Positions 19,790 through 27,801 of a stretch of DNA of 64,000 nucleotides are shown here, piece after piece. The DNA is from Bacteroidota bacterium. GTDB taxonomy: Bacteria; Bacteroidota; Bacteroidia; UKL13-3. Every line of letters starts with the position of its first letter. Within the stretch, counting starts at the first letter, position 1. The notes beneath the pieces are model-generated. The model was not told the DNA's origin, ran no database searches, and saw nothing but the letters and a program-made list of their open reading frames with translations. Location of the stretch: positions 1-64,000 of the forward strand of contig CANHGM010000004.1 in assembly GCA_947460345.1 (NCBI GenBank), given 5' to 3'. Made by a program: the position numbers and the translations under genes.

Positions 19790-21895
19790 TTAATTAATGC
19801 TTGTTCCTAGCGTAACTAATGTCCCTTTATAAATATTAGTTCCTTTTTCAATGCTTTGACTTGATACAATACCTGGTGAATTAAATTGAACTACTATTCC
19901 TATGTTCTCTAGTATATATATTGCATCTTTTAATCGCATCCCTTTTACATCTGGCATTTTGTTTTTTAAGAATGTGTTTTTTTCTCGCATAGTTGATTGG
20001 TTGTTTTGGCTTTTAACTTCTGACCAATCACTATAACTTTTGGTATTTGCCCAAACTTTTTGCCCAAGACTAGTTAAAACAATTTTATAGTCATTTGAAT
20101 ATCCATTTCCTTTAACTGTTTTTAAAGATGTAGGAGTAGAATCAATTACATTTGTTTTAGGGGTGACATTAGTTGCATATACTTTGTCAGCTATTTCTTT
20201 AAAAACAGGGCCTGCTACTACAGAACCATAATACGGACCTTTAGAAGGTTTGAACACAATTACCATACATGTATACTGTGGATTTTCTGCAGGAAAAAAC
20301 CCACAAAAACTAGATTTATAAACTTCGATATATTTTCCGTTTTCAACAATTCTTGCTGTTCCTGTTTTTCCTCCAATTGTATAAACTTCGTTTTTTAAAT
20401 TTCTAGCTGTGCCATGATCTACAACTCCTTTTAGCATTGGCATTACTCTGTCTATTGTTTCTTTTGATACGATTTGTTCATTCAATACTTCTGTTGGAAA
20501 TGTTTTAATCAATTTTCCTGTTTGTTCAATTTTAGTGACAAGTTGCGGTTTTACCATTTTGCCGTGATTGGCTACTGCGTTGTAAAGCATTAAAGTATGC
20601 ATCGGTGTGATTAATACTTCATATCCAATAGACATCCAAGGTAATGTTGGCTCACTCCAACTTTTATCTTTAGGTGTTTTAATTAGGGGTATACCTTCTC
20701 CTGGCAAGCCAATATGGATTGGTTGAGAAAGTTTAAAATCATTAATTAAATGATTGGTGAACTTTGATGGGTTGTTTTGATAATGTTTCCAAACAAATTT
20801 ACTGATACCGACATTAGAAGAAAGCTCAAATGATTTTTGTAAAGTAAGAAGTCCATGTCCTCCATGTTCACTATCTCTCATAATCCTATCAGCAAACTGG
20901 GTTGTTCCATCTTCTGAATTTACTGTTTCTTCATTAGTTACTAGTTTGTCTTCTAGTAATGATAGAACAGATGCAAGTTTGAATGTGCTTCCTGGCTCGG
21001 TTATTTCATTAATTGCATAATTTTTATCTTCAACTAATGTTCCGTCTTCTCTGTGTGTTAAATTAGCAATAGCTTTAATATGGCCTGTTTGAGTTTCCAT
21101 TAAAATTACACATCCATGAGATGCATTTTGAGTTTCTAATGCATGTGTAAGAGCGTTCTCAGCTACATCTTGCATGTTCATATCTATTGTTGTGTATACA
21201 TCATAACCGTTTTGAGGCTCTATATCATTGTCATCAGATAAAGGTACCCAGTTTCCACCCATAATTTTTTGCATCAATCTTTTACCAGGCTTCCCTTTAA
21301 GGTATTCATCAAATCCTGCTTCTATTCCAACAGATTTGCCAGCATCTCTATATAATCCTACAGTTCTAAATGCAAGAATGCCAAATGGAGTTTCTCTTAT
21401 GTTGTTTTCTTCTACCAAAAGTCCACCTTTGTTTTTTCCAAGTCTAAAAATTGGAAGTTTTTTTACAGATTTTAATTGCTCATAATTTAACTTTCTTTGA
21501 AGTCTTAAATATCTATCATGCCTTTTTCTTCCTTTGTTTAATAGTGTTTTATATTCTCTTGAAGAGTAATCATCAAATGTTTGAGAAAGCAGAAATGAAA
21601 GTGAATCTATATTCTTATCCCAAACCTCTTTAGTTAAACCTGCTGCTCTTGTATCAAAATATATATCATATACCGGAACTGAAGTTGAAAGCAAATTTCC
21701 ATCAGCGGCATATATATTCCCTCTTGATGCTTCTATACTCCTGTAGTCAGTTGTGAGACTGTCAGCCATTGCTCTCCATTTATTGCCTTCTTTAAATTGA
21801 ATTTTTGTAGCATAAGCCATTATAACACATGCAAAAGCTACTATAAAAAAGTAACTTAAATATACACGTATTAATATGGTTTGTTTTGGACTCAT
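19790..21895 (-). CDS. ftsI: Septal transpeptidase FtsI (class B penicillin-binding protein) with PASTA domain
   Basis: A 701-residue class B PBP. An N-terminal membrane anchor (about 8-28) is followed by a dimerisation domain and the transpeptidase domain with all three active-site motifs: S303-T-F-K306, S359-S-N361 and K510-T-G512. Ser303 is the acyl-enzyme nucleophile that beta-lactams target. A C-terminal PASTA domain (about 638-701, from MPDVKGMRLKDAI) may bind peptidoglycan stems or beta-lactams. It acts in the periplasm with FtsW at the division site. It sits 3 nt after the FtsL-like gene. Confidence 0.96.
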   Translation of the reverse strand: MSPKQTILIRVYLSYFFIVAFACVIMAYATKIQFKEGNKWRAMADSLTTDYRSIEASRGNIYAADGNLLSTSVPVYDIYFDTRAAGLTKEVWDKNIDSLSFLLSQTFDDYSSREYKTLLNKGRKRHDRYLRLQRKLNYEQLKSVKKLPIFRLGKNKGGLLVEENNIRETPFGILAFRTVGLYRDAGKSVGIEAGFDEYLKGKPGKRLMQKIMGGNWVPLSDDNDIEPQNGYDVYTTIDMNMQDVAENALTHALETQNASHGCVILMETQTGHIKAIANLTHREDGTLVEDKNYAINEITEPGSTFKLASVLSLLEDKLVTNEETVNSEDGTTQFADRIMRDSEHGGHGLLTLQKSFELSSNVGISKFVWKHYQNNPSKFTNHLINDFKLSQPIHIGLPGEGIPLIKTPKDKSWSEPTLPWMSIGYEVLITPMHTLMLYNAVANHGKMVKPQLVTKIEQTGKLIKTFPTEVLNEQIVSKETIDRVMPMLKGVVDHGTARNLKNEVYTIGGKTGTARIVENGKYIEVYKSSFCGFFPAENPQYTCMVIVFKPSKGPYYGSVVAGPVFKEIADKVYATNVTPKTNVIDSTPTSLKTVKGNGYSNDYKIVLTSLGQKVWANTKSYSDWSEVKSQNNQSTMREKNTFLKNKMPDVKGMRLKDAIYILENIGIVVQFNSPGIVSSQSIEKGTNIYKGTLVTLGTSIN

Positions 21896-21898
21896 TTT

Positions 21899-22228
21899 TT
21901 ATTTTTCTGATGTTGTTCCATATATGATTTTAACCGGAGGTTTACCTATTGGTTTTAGTCCAGTTCCATCGAGTCTTTTAAAAACCTCTGTTTGTTTGCT
22001 GTTGCTCATTAAGTCTTTTTTTATGCTTATATATTCGCTTCTAAGTTCTTTTATATGTGTCATGAGTTTGCCTGATTTGACCACTACCTTATTTGCATAG
22101 TGTGCATTGGCTATATAAAACATGCCAATTAGAAATAAATAAAAAACAAAAGGCAAAAGCTTGTTTATACTCTTTGTATTTATAAAGAAATCAAATTCAG
22201 ATATTTTTACTAATGGACTTTTGCTCAT
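21899..22228 (-). CDS. FtsL-like cell division protein
   Basis: A 109-residue bitopic protein. A cytoplasmic N-terminal 24 residues are followed by one membrane helix (about LLPFVFYLFLIGMFYIANAH) and a periplasmic helical part of the coiled-coil type (MTHIKELRSEYISIKKDLM). Size, topology and position between rsmH and ftsI match the Bacteroidota FtsL-like protein, the partner of FtsI and FtsW in septal synthesis. Sequence similarity in FtsL is low, so the call rests mainly on context. It lies 1 nt after rsmH. Confidence 0.85.
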   Translation of the reverse strand: MSKSPLVKISEFDFFINTKSINKLLPFVFYLFLIGMFYIANAHYANKVVVKSGKLMTHIKELRSEYISIKKDLMSNSKQTEVFKRLDGTGLKPIGKPPVKIIYGTTSEK

Positions 22229-22229
22229 A

Positions 22230-23138
22230 TTATATTTTTTCTGCTACCCTTAGTCTTGCACTACGAGCCCTTGAATTTGATTTGATTTCTTCTTCACTTG
22301 CTGGGGTGTCTTTCCCTATTGCTTTAAAAGGTTTAACTGAATTGCCATATAAGTCTTTCTCAATTTCACCTTCAATGCTTCCTTTTATGATTAAATTTTT
22401 AACAAGTCTATCTTCTAAACTATGATAACTAAGCACGACCAATCTACCAGTAGGTTTTAAGCAATCAATACATTGATTTAAGAAATGTTTAAGTGAATTT
22501 ATTTCATCATTTACTTCAATTCTTAATGCTTGAAATAATCTACTATAAAAACTATACTCATCATTTTTGGGAGCAAATGGTTTGATGATGTTTAATAAAT
22601 CGTTTATGGTTTTAAAAGGGCTAAAAGCTGCTTGATTGGATATGGCAATTGATATCTTATATGATTGGTTTATTTCGCCATAATTTTTTAAAACCTCATT
22701 GATTTGAGTTTGACTATATTCATTTAAAAGTGATGCTGCAGATAGTTTTTGTTCTCTGTCCATTCTCATATCTAATTCAGCATCGAAACGATAGCTAAAC
22801 CCTCTTTCGCCTTCATTTAATTGAAAGCTACTTACTCCAAGATCTGCTAAAATTCCATCAACTTTTTCAGCATTTAAATAAGTTAAATAGTTTTTCATAA
22901 ATCTATAATTATGATGAACTATAATTAATCTAGGATCGTCGATTAAATTTTGTTGGGCATCGCTGTCTCTATCAAAAGCAATCAGTTTTCCTTTTGAACT
23001 TAATTTGTTTAAGATGAGTTTGCTATGGCCTCCGCCGCCAAATGTAACATCAACATATACCCCATCAGGATTTATATTGAGTCCATCTATACATTGATGG
23101 GCCATCACAGGTAAATGATATACTTGCTCTGTAGTCAT
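22230..23138 (-). CDS. rsmH: 16S rRNA (cytosine(1402)-N(4))-methyltransferase RsmH
   Basis: A 302-residue methyltransferase. The S-adenosylmethionine-binding loop is VDVTFGGGGHSKLIL (about 29-43). Further family motifs are ADLGVSSFQLNEGERGFSYRFDAELDMRMD in the middle and SYHSLEDRLVKN toward the C-terminus. It modifies C1402 of 16S rRNA near the P site. Its place directly after mraZ (1 nt gap) is the standard dcw start. Confidence 0.97.
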   Translation of the reverse strand: MTTEQVYHLPVMAHQCIDGLNINPDGVYVDVTFGGGGHSKLILNKLSSKGKLIAFDRDSDAQQNLIDDPRLIIVHHNYRFMKNYLTYLNAEKVDGILADLGVSSFQLNEGERGFSYRFDAELDMRMDREQKLSAASLLNEYSQTQINEVLKNYGEINQSYKISIAISNQAAFSPFKTINDLLNIIKPFAPKNDEYSFYSRLFQALRIEVNDEINSLKHFLNQCIDCLKPTGRLVVLSYHSLEDRLVKNLIIKGSIEGEIEKDLYGNSVKPFKAIGKDTPASEEEIKSNSRARSARLRVAEKI

Positions 23139-23612
23139 TTATATCGTACCTTCTGGTCTGTGAGGCTTGTTTTTACCCATTACTTGCTCAGCTAAACTGG
23201 CAAATTCGTCTGGTGTTAAGTTGAGCTCTTGCTCATAAACTTTTGAACTCCAGATTTCAATACGGTTGCTATATGCAAACAGTACCACGTCATTATGAAT
23301 CTCAGCATATTCTTGTAGTTTTTTAGGAAGTAAAATTCTATCTGAATTGTCAATACTAATTTCTTGTGCCCCGTTGTTAAAAACCCTAATAAATTGACGA
23401 TCTTTTCTATCAAATAAGTTTAACGCTTCTAACTTGTCGGTTTCTTTATCCCATTCTTTTTTGGTAAATAAAGTCAAGCATTTATCGAAACCACGATTTA
23501 TCACGAGCACCTCTTGTGCATCAGGCGGTAATTGCTTCTTAAGCTTTGCAGGAATGACTAACCTGCCTTTACCGTCAATTTTACATTCGTATTCGCCTAT
23601 AAATTGTGACAT
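23139..23612 (-). CDS. mraZ: Transcriptional regulator MraZ
   Basis: A 157-residue protein with two AbrB-like swapped-hairpin halves: MSQFIGEYECKIDGKGRLVIPAKLK at the N-terminus and NNGAQEISIDNSDRILLPKKLQEYA in the second half. In E. coli MraZ is a ring-shaped DNA-binding protein that represses its own dcw operon by contacting TGGGA repeats. Here two such repeats lie 43-57 bp upstream of its ATG, so autoregulation is expected. It is the first gene of the cluster. Confidence 0.96.
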   Translation of the reverse strand: MSQFIGEYECKIDGKGRLVIPAKLKKQLPPDAQEVLVINRGFDKCLTLFTKKEWDKETDKLEALNLFDRKDRQFIRVFNNGAQEISIDNSDRILLPKKLQEYAEIHNDVVLFAYSNRIEIWSSKVYEQELNLTPDEFASLAEQVMGKNKPHRPEGTI

Positions 23613-23636
23613 ATCAATTAATTATCATCGACGGTA

Positions 23637-23644
23637 CGAATGTA
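23637..23644 (-). promoter_or_regulatory. Candidate -7 element of the mra operon promoter
   Basis: On the minus strand this reads TACATTCG, one mismatch from TAnnTTTG, about 25 nt upstream of the mraZ ATG. No clear TTG lies at the expected distance. It sits 11 bp downstream of the proximal TGGGA pair, so MraZ bound there would cover the space where the polymerase binds. Confidence 0.35.
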
Positions 23645-23654
23645 AATCAACTTT

Positions 23655-23669
23655 TCCCATTTTCTCCCA
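23655..23669 (-). promoter_or_regulatory. MraZ-type operator: two TGGGA repeats with 5-nt gap
   Basis: On the minus strand, TGGGA (23669-23665) and TGGGA (23659-23655) stand in direct repeat with a gap of 5 nt, giving a 10-bp period so both face the same side of the helix. This matches the known MraZ recognition pattern. The position just upstream of mraZ and of its -7-like element supports autoregulation. Confidence 0.65.
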
Positions 23670-23681
23670 CTTTTTTAAAAT

Positions 23682-23690
23682 TGTGGATAA
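23682..23690 (-). promoter_or_regulatory. Perfect DnaA box beside the MraZ operator
   Basis: The minus strand reads TTATCCACA, the full DnaA-box consensus, 12 bp from the TGGGA pair. Only one copy is visible here, so it is not an origin. It could be a DnaA regulatory site for the mra operon, or chance in AT-rich DNA. Confidence 0.4.
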
Positions 23691-23753
23691 ATTTACCTAT
23701 TTATTTTAATTTTAATTAATTTAAAATGCATAAAATCAATTAAATAAATATAG

Positions 23754-23768
23754 TGGGAATTTGTGGGA
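23754..23768 (+). promoter_or_regulatory. Second MraZ-type operator, opposite orientation
   Basis: On the plus strand, TGGGA (23754-23758) and TGGGA (23764-23768) again have a 5-nt gap. This pair points toward the isomerase gene, about 100 bp from the mraZ-proximal pair and also about 100 bp upstream of the isomerase -7 element. It may serve looping between pairs or control of the divergent gene. Confidence 0.5.
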
Positions 23769-23869
23769 CTATTTTATTATTTTAACATTTTTTAAGCAGT
23801 TTTTTTATTTTTATTTTGGTTTTATAAAATTGGTTTATTCTTATTAAAAAAATATACATAGTCTTGGAT

Positions 23870-23877
23870 TAACTTTG
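23870..23877 (+). promoter_or_regulatory. -7 promoter element of the isomerase gene
   Basis: TAACTTTG followed by CA, a full match to TAnnTTTG, 17 nt upstream of the ATG. No TTG is found 19-21 nt further upstream, so the -33 element is weak or absent. The mRNA leader would be very short. Confidence 0.5.
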
Positions 23878-23894
23878 CAAACAAAAAAATATAT

Positions 23895-24884
23895 ATGAGT
23901 AACAATCAACTTCAATACGACGCACTTTCAAAGTTTAGCTATCAAATTCGTTTTGCTTTAGAAAATTTTACTTCTCACGGTATTGATATTTCAAATTATA
24001 ATAATATAGTTATAGGTGGACTTGGTGGTTCGGGTATAGGTGGAAGTATTGTGAAAGGTTTTATGACTGATAAAATCAAGCTTCCGATAGAAGTTATTTC
24101 TGATTATCATCTGCCGGCATATGCAGATCATAAAACCATCCTTGTTTTAGGTTCTTATTCAGGAAATACAGAAGAAACATTAACGATGTTTGAATTAGGT
24201 AAACTGGCTCAATGCAAGATATTGGTTTTAACTTCTGGTGGTAAATTAAAAGAGCTTGCGGAAAAAGAGGGTCTTAAAATATACCCAATTGAAGGCGGTT
24301 TCCAACCGAGAATGGCATTAGGCTATTCTTTAACTTATTTGTTGTTGATTTTTGGAGAATTTGTTGATATAAATTATATAGAAGATTTAAATACAATTGC
24401 TTCAAGCCTCGATCATTATGATGATTATTTGATAGCCGCTGAAGATATATATAAATCTACACTTAAGCATTTAGACAAAAAAACTGTTATAGTTACTGAT
24501 GCAGGTTTTGAAGCGGTTGGGATTAGGTTTGCTCAACAAATTCAAGAAAATGCAAAGGCAGAAGCTTTTGTATGCGTAGTTCCTGAAGCTAATCATAATG
24601 TTATTGAAAGTTATTATGGCCAAGTGCCTTCAATCTTTGTTTTTATTCATGCCGATACAAATGAAAGAGTTTCTCAGAGATTCGAATTTTTAAGGTCTAT
24701 GTTAGAAGTTGAAAATAATAAAATTATTGATATTCATGTTGAAGAATATAGCGTACATACTATATATGAAATTATATATAGGTTAGATTATTATTCTCTT
24801 TTAGTAGCAGATTATAAAGGTGTTGACGCATTAAATGTGCCTAACATTATGGAGTTAAAAGGTTTCTTAGATGATGTAAAATAA
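23895..24884 (+). CDS. Bifunctional phosphoglucose/phosphomannose isomerase
   Basis: A 329-residue protein with two SIS (sugar isomerase) domains. The first holds GGLGGSGIGGSIVKGF (about 42-57) and the phosphosugar loop GSYSGNTEETL. The C-terminal part has EANHNVIESY, which carries the conserved His near the active site. The family interconverts glucose 6-phosphate or mannose 6-phosphate with fructose 6-phosphate. Length is typical. The ATG follows AAAAAAATATAT. It is divergent from the mra operon across a 282-bp region carrying two TGGGA pairs. The ABC exporter gene starts 14 nt downstream and is probably in the same transcript. Confidence 0.92.
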   Translation: MSNNQLQYDALSKFSYQIRFALENFTSHGIDISNYNNIVIGGLGGSGIGGSIVKGFMTDKIKLPIEVISDYHLPAYADHKTILVLGSYSGNTEETLTMFELGKLAQCKILVLTSGGKLKELAEKEGLKIYPIEGGFQPRMALGYSLTYLLLIFGEFVDINYIEDLNTIASSLDHYDDYLIAAEDIYKSTLKHLDKKTVIVTDAGFEAVGIRFAQQIQENAKAEAFVCVVPEANHNVIESYYGQVPSIFVFIHADTNERVSQRFEFLRSMLEVENNKIIDIHVEEYSVHTIYEIIYRLDYYSLLVADYKGVDALNVPNIMELKGFLDDVK

Positions 24885-24898
24885 TATTTAAGAATCAA

Positions 24899-26641
24899 AT
24901 GGTTTTCAAACAAAATATAGCCATATATAGTGCTAGTCGTTTGAAGAGCATATTAAATAAGTCTGAACTAAGTATTTATTCTAGACTAATTTATTTATTA
25001 ATTATAAGTGTTTTTTTAGATGCATTGAGCTTGTTGTTGCTTCTTCCTATATTAAATATTCTAACTTCTCACGAAAAAATTAGTTTGCATAGAATATGGG
25101 GTAAACTATATAAATGGCTATCTTTTAGTGAACAAGAACATTTTTTATTGTTTATGATACTTTTAGTTTTTATAATTTTTTTAGTTAAAAATATTTTTTC
25201 AATTTATATAACAAATAAACTTTCAAAGTTTTCTCATCAAACAGCTGGTAGAATAAGTTTAGCTAATTTTAAATATTTTATAAACAAAGATTTATTGTTT
25301 TATAAAAATCATAAGAAAGCCGATTTAATAACGAATATCATGTTCGTTCCATCTGCATTTGCAAATGGAGTGATGCTTCCTTTTGCTATTTTAATTTCGG
25401 AAAGTATTCTTATAGTATTTTTAATCATTGGTATAGCTGTTTTTAAACCCATATTATTTGCATTATTAATTTTTACAATTGCCCCAGTATTGTTTTTTGT
25501 ATATAAATCATTAAAAAAACAAATGTATCAAATAGGGGTTGAAAGAAACAAATCTTCAACTGATTCATATAATCAATTGCTTGAATCTTTTAATTTAGAT
25601 ATTGAACTTAAACTAAACAACAAGCAAAATTGGATGTCTCAAAAGTATATGTATTTTCAAGAAAAGGTTAACAAATTCGATTCTCATATATATACATATT
25701 CATCTGTGCCTTCTAGATTAATAGAACTAGCAGCTATAGCATCTTTAGGTTTGGTGATGTTTGTTGGTGTAAAACTAGGCATCGATCAAAATCAAATATT
25801 TTATCTGATTAGTATTTTTGCTGCAGCTTCATTTAGAATGATTCCTTCGTTAAATAGAGTTACAAATTCATTGTTAAAAATAAAGAATTATCAATATACT
25901 TTAACTATATTAAACGAAGAATATATAATTGAAAATAATATATCAAGTAAGTTGGTTTATTGGAAAGAATCGTTAGAATTTAAAAATATAAAATTTAAAT
26001 TTAATGACTCTGAAACTGCCATATATGAAGATATAGATTTTGATATAAAACTTGGTGAATGTGTTTTGTTACAGGGAAATTCTGGTGAAGGTAAATCAAC
26101 ATTATTGTATATATTGTCTGGTTTAATATCGCCTCAATATATGCAAGTTTTTATCGACCATAAAGAACTTTCAAATAATATTTCAGAAACCTTAAACAAC
26201 TTAACTTCTATTGCCAAACAAGATGTTGCTATAGTTAATGGTTCACTATTCGAAAATATATCTTTATCTAATTCTCATTCAAATGAGGATGTAATATATA
26301 TAAATAAATTGATTCAAATGTGTTGTATAGACGAAGTTGAATTGCATATGAAATCATACAATTCTGGATTAGCTGGAGAGCATGGAATTAAACTGAGTGG
26401 AGGGCAGAAACAAAGAATTGGCTTGGCAAGGGCATTGTTTAAAAAACCTCAATTGTTGCTGTTAGATGAAGCTACTTCATGGCTAGATGTTGAAACTGAA
26501 AAGCTTGTATTAGATAATGTATTTAAACATTGCAAAGAAAATAAAATCGCAGTTTTATTTGTATCTCATAACCAACAACAGTCTGTTTCTTTTGATAAAA
26601 AAATGATACTTGAAGGAAAAAAAATAATGTCAAATAATTAA
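24899..26641 (+). CDS. ABC transporter, fused permease and ATP-binding protein
   Basis: A 580-residue half-transporter of the exporter type. About six membrane helices in residues 25-320 are followed by the nucleotide-binding domain: Walker A GNSGEGKST (393-401), Q-loop around KQDVAIV, signature LSGGQ (499-503), Walker B LLLLDEATS (about 522-530) and the H-loop histidine in FVSHN. It likely works as a homodimer, exporting a lipid-linked or hydrophobic substrate (MsbA- or flippase-like). Substrate cannot be told from the sequence. Neighbours (sugar isomerase upstream, small DUF4286 protein downstream) fit a cell-envelope role only loosely. Confidence 0.9.
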   Translation: MVFKQNIAIYSASRLKSILNKSELSIYSRLIYLLIISVFLDALSLLLLLPILNILTSHEKISLHRIWGKLYKWLSFSEQEHFLLFMILLVFIIFLVKNIFSIYITNKLSKFSHQTAGRISLANFKYFINKDLLFYKNHKKADLITNIMFVPSAFANGVMLPFAILISESILIVFLIIGIAVFKPILFALLIFTIAPVLFFVYKSLKKQMYQIGVERNKSSTDSYNQLLESFNLDIELKLNNKQNWMSQKYMYFQEKVNKFDSHIYTYSSVPSRLIELAAIASLGLVMFVGVKLGIDQNQIFYLISIFAAASFRMIPSLNRVTNSLLKIKNYQYTLTILNEEYIIENNISSKLVYWKESLEFKNIKFKFNDSETAIYEDIDFDIKLGECVLLQGNSGEGKSTLLYILSGLISPQYMQVFIDHKELSNNISETLNNLTSIAKQDVAIVNGSLFENISLSNSHSNEDVIYINKLIQMCCIDEVELHMKSYNSGLAGEHGIKLSGGQKQRIGLARALFKKPQLLLLDEATSWLDVETEKLVLDNVFKHCKENKIAVLFVSHNQQQSVSFDKKMILEGKKIMSNN

Positions 26642-26647
26642 ATAAAA

Positions 26648-26947
26648 ATGTATATATATAATGTTACAGTTAAAATAGATCTTGATGTTAAAGATTTATG
26701 GATAAAATGGATGAAAGAAGTGCATATACCAATGGTAATGCAAACTGGTTGTTTTCTTGATTATAAAATGCTCAGACTTATGCTTGATGAAGAAGATGGA
26801 GATACATATGCTATTCAATATTATGTAGATAGTATAGAAATATTAGAACAATATCAAAAAGAACATGGACCTGATTTAAGAAATGAAACCGAAAAAATAT
26901 TTAAAGACAGATATGTTGCTATAAGAAGTGTATTAGAAGTAATTTAA
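26648..26947 (+). CDS. DUF4286 family protein
   Basis: A 99-residue protein with the DUF4286 pattern: MYIYNVTVKID, then W-x-x-W-M-K-E-V-H-I-P, and YAIQYYVDSIEILEQYQ. It looks like a ferredoxin-like alpha/beta fold related to ABM-type small proteins. Function is unknown for the family. It starts 6 nt after the ABC transporter stop and is probably co-transcribed. Confidence 0.82.
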   Translation: MYIYNVTVKIDLDVKDLWIKWMKEVHIPMVMQTGCFLDYKMLRLMLDEEDGDTYAIQYYVDSIEILEQYQKEHGPDLRNETEKIFKDRYVAIRSVLEVI

Positions 26948-26956
26948 TCAAAACTT

Positions 26957-26976
26957 TATATATATATATATATATA
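26957..26976. repeat. (TA)10 dinucleotide repeat
   Basis: An uninterrupted 20-bp TA run between the DUF4286 gene and the hydrolase pseudogene, ending 14 nt before the pseudogene's ATG. Such a tract can slip during replication and can melt easily. Confidence 0.8.
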
Positions 26977-26990
26977 CTTGTTAAGTAAGG

Positions 26991-27793
26991 ATGAAATATA
27001 TATATATTGTTGTTGTTTTTTTAGTTTTTATTCAAACTAGAATAGATGATCAAACTAATGTTAAAGAAGAATTTAATCAAGAAATGGTTCAATATTCATT
27101 AGGTGATCAAGTTTTTTAAGGATTTGTTTCTTATAAAAATTCCGATCAAAATAAAAAACCCATAGTATTAATTATACATGAATAGTGGGGGATGGGTGAT
27201 TATGTTAAAAACAGAGCTAAACAATTAGCAGCGTTAGGTTATTTAGTTTTTGCAATTGATTTATATGGTAAAGGTAAATATGCGGATAATCCAACAGAAG
27301 CAGGTAAGTTAGCTAGTGAGCTGTATAAGAATCCTGATATTGCTAAAAAAGATTTGATGCAGCCTTGTTAAAAATTAAAACATATGCAAATACTGATACC
27401 AATAGAATTGCTGCAATAGGCTATTGTTTTGGTGGAGCAATGGTGCTAAATATGGCTAGACTGGGTGAAGACTTAAAAGGGGTTGTCAGTTTTCATGGAA
27501 ATTTGAGAGGGGTAAAAGTTGATAAAAATCTATTTAAATCAAAGGTTTTAATTTGCCATGGTGAAGCAGATCAATTTGTGACACAATCTGAAGTAAAATA
27601 CTTTAAATCAGAAATGGATTCTCTAGGTTTGGATTATAAGTTTAAGTCATATCCTATAGCAACGCATGCATTTTCTAATCCTGATGCAACAGAAATTGGT
27701 AAAAAGTTTTCAATACCTATAGCTTATGATAAAAATGCAGATTTAACATCATGGATTGATATGAAAAAGTTTTTAAAGAAGGTGTTAAAATAA
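26991..27793 (+). pseudogene. Dienelactone hydrolase family protein, disrupted
   Basis: Read through its lesions, this is a secreted dienelactone-hydrolase-like alpha/beta hydrolase of about 267 residues with an N-terminal signal-like stretch (MKYIYIVVVFLVFIQT). Lesion 1 is a TAA at 27117-27119, within what should be V-F-x-G-F. Lesion 2 is a TAG at 27183-27185, in the conserved HEWWG motif, where TGG became TAG. Lesion 3 is a frameshift near 27345-27352, where one A is missing from a six-A run and the frame moves from A-K-K to F-D-A-A-L. The family's catalytic residues are still readable: Cys in GYCFGG, Asp in GEADQF, His in ATHAF. The 3' part alone (27365-27793) stays open and could be miscalled as a gene. 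Confidence 0.85.
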
Positions 27794-27801
27794 AACAATA
27801 G

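Noticed and set aside
23655-23768. CRISPR-like or origin-like repeat cluster
   Set aside because: There are only four short words in two pairs and a single DnaA box; the spacing fits MraZ sites and not an array or an origin.
27117-27185. TAA and TAG in the hydrolase gene as recoded codons
   Set aside because: TAA and TAG end other genes in the window normally, and a frameshift is also present, so decay is the simpler reading.
27365-27793. A separate short hydrolase gene starting at TTG 27365
   Set aside because: It is the 3' remnant of the broken gene; it lacks the N-terminal half of the fold and the HEWWG region.
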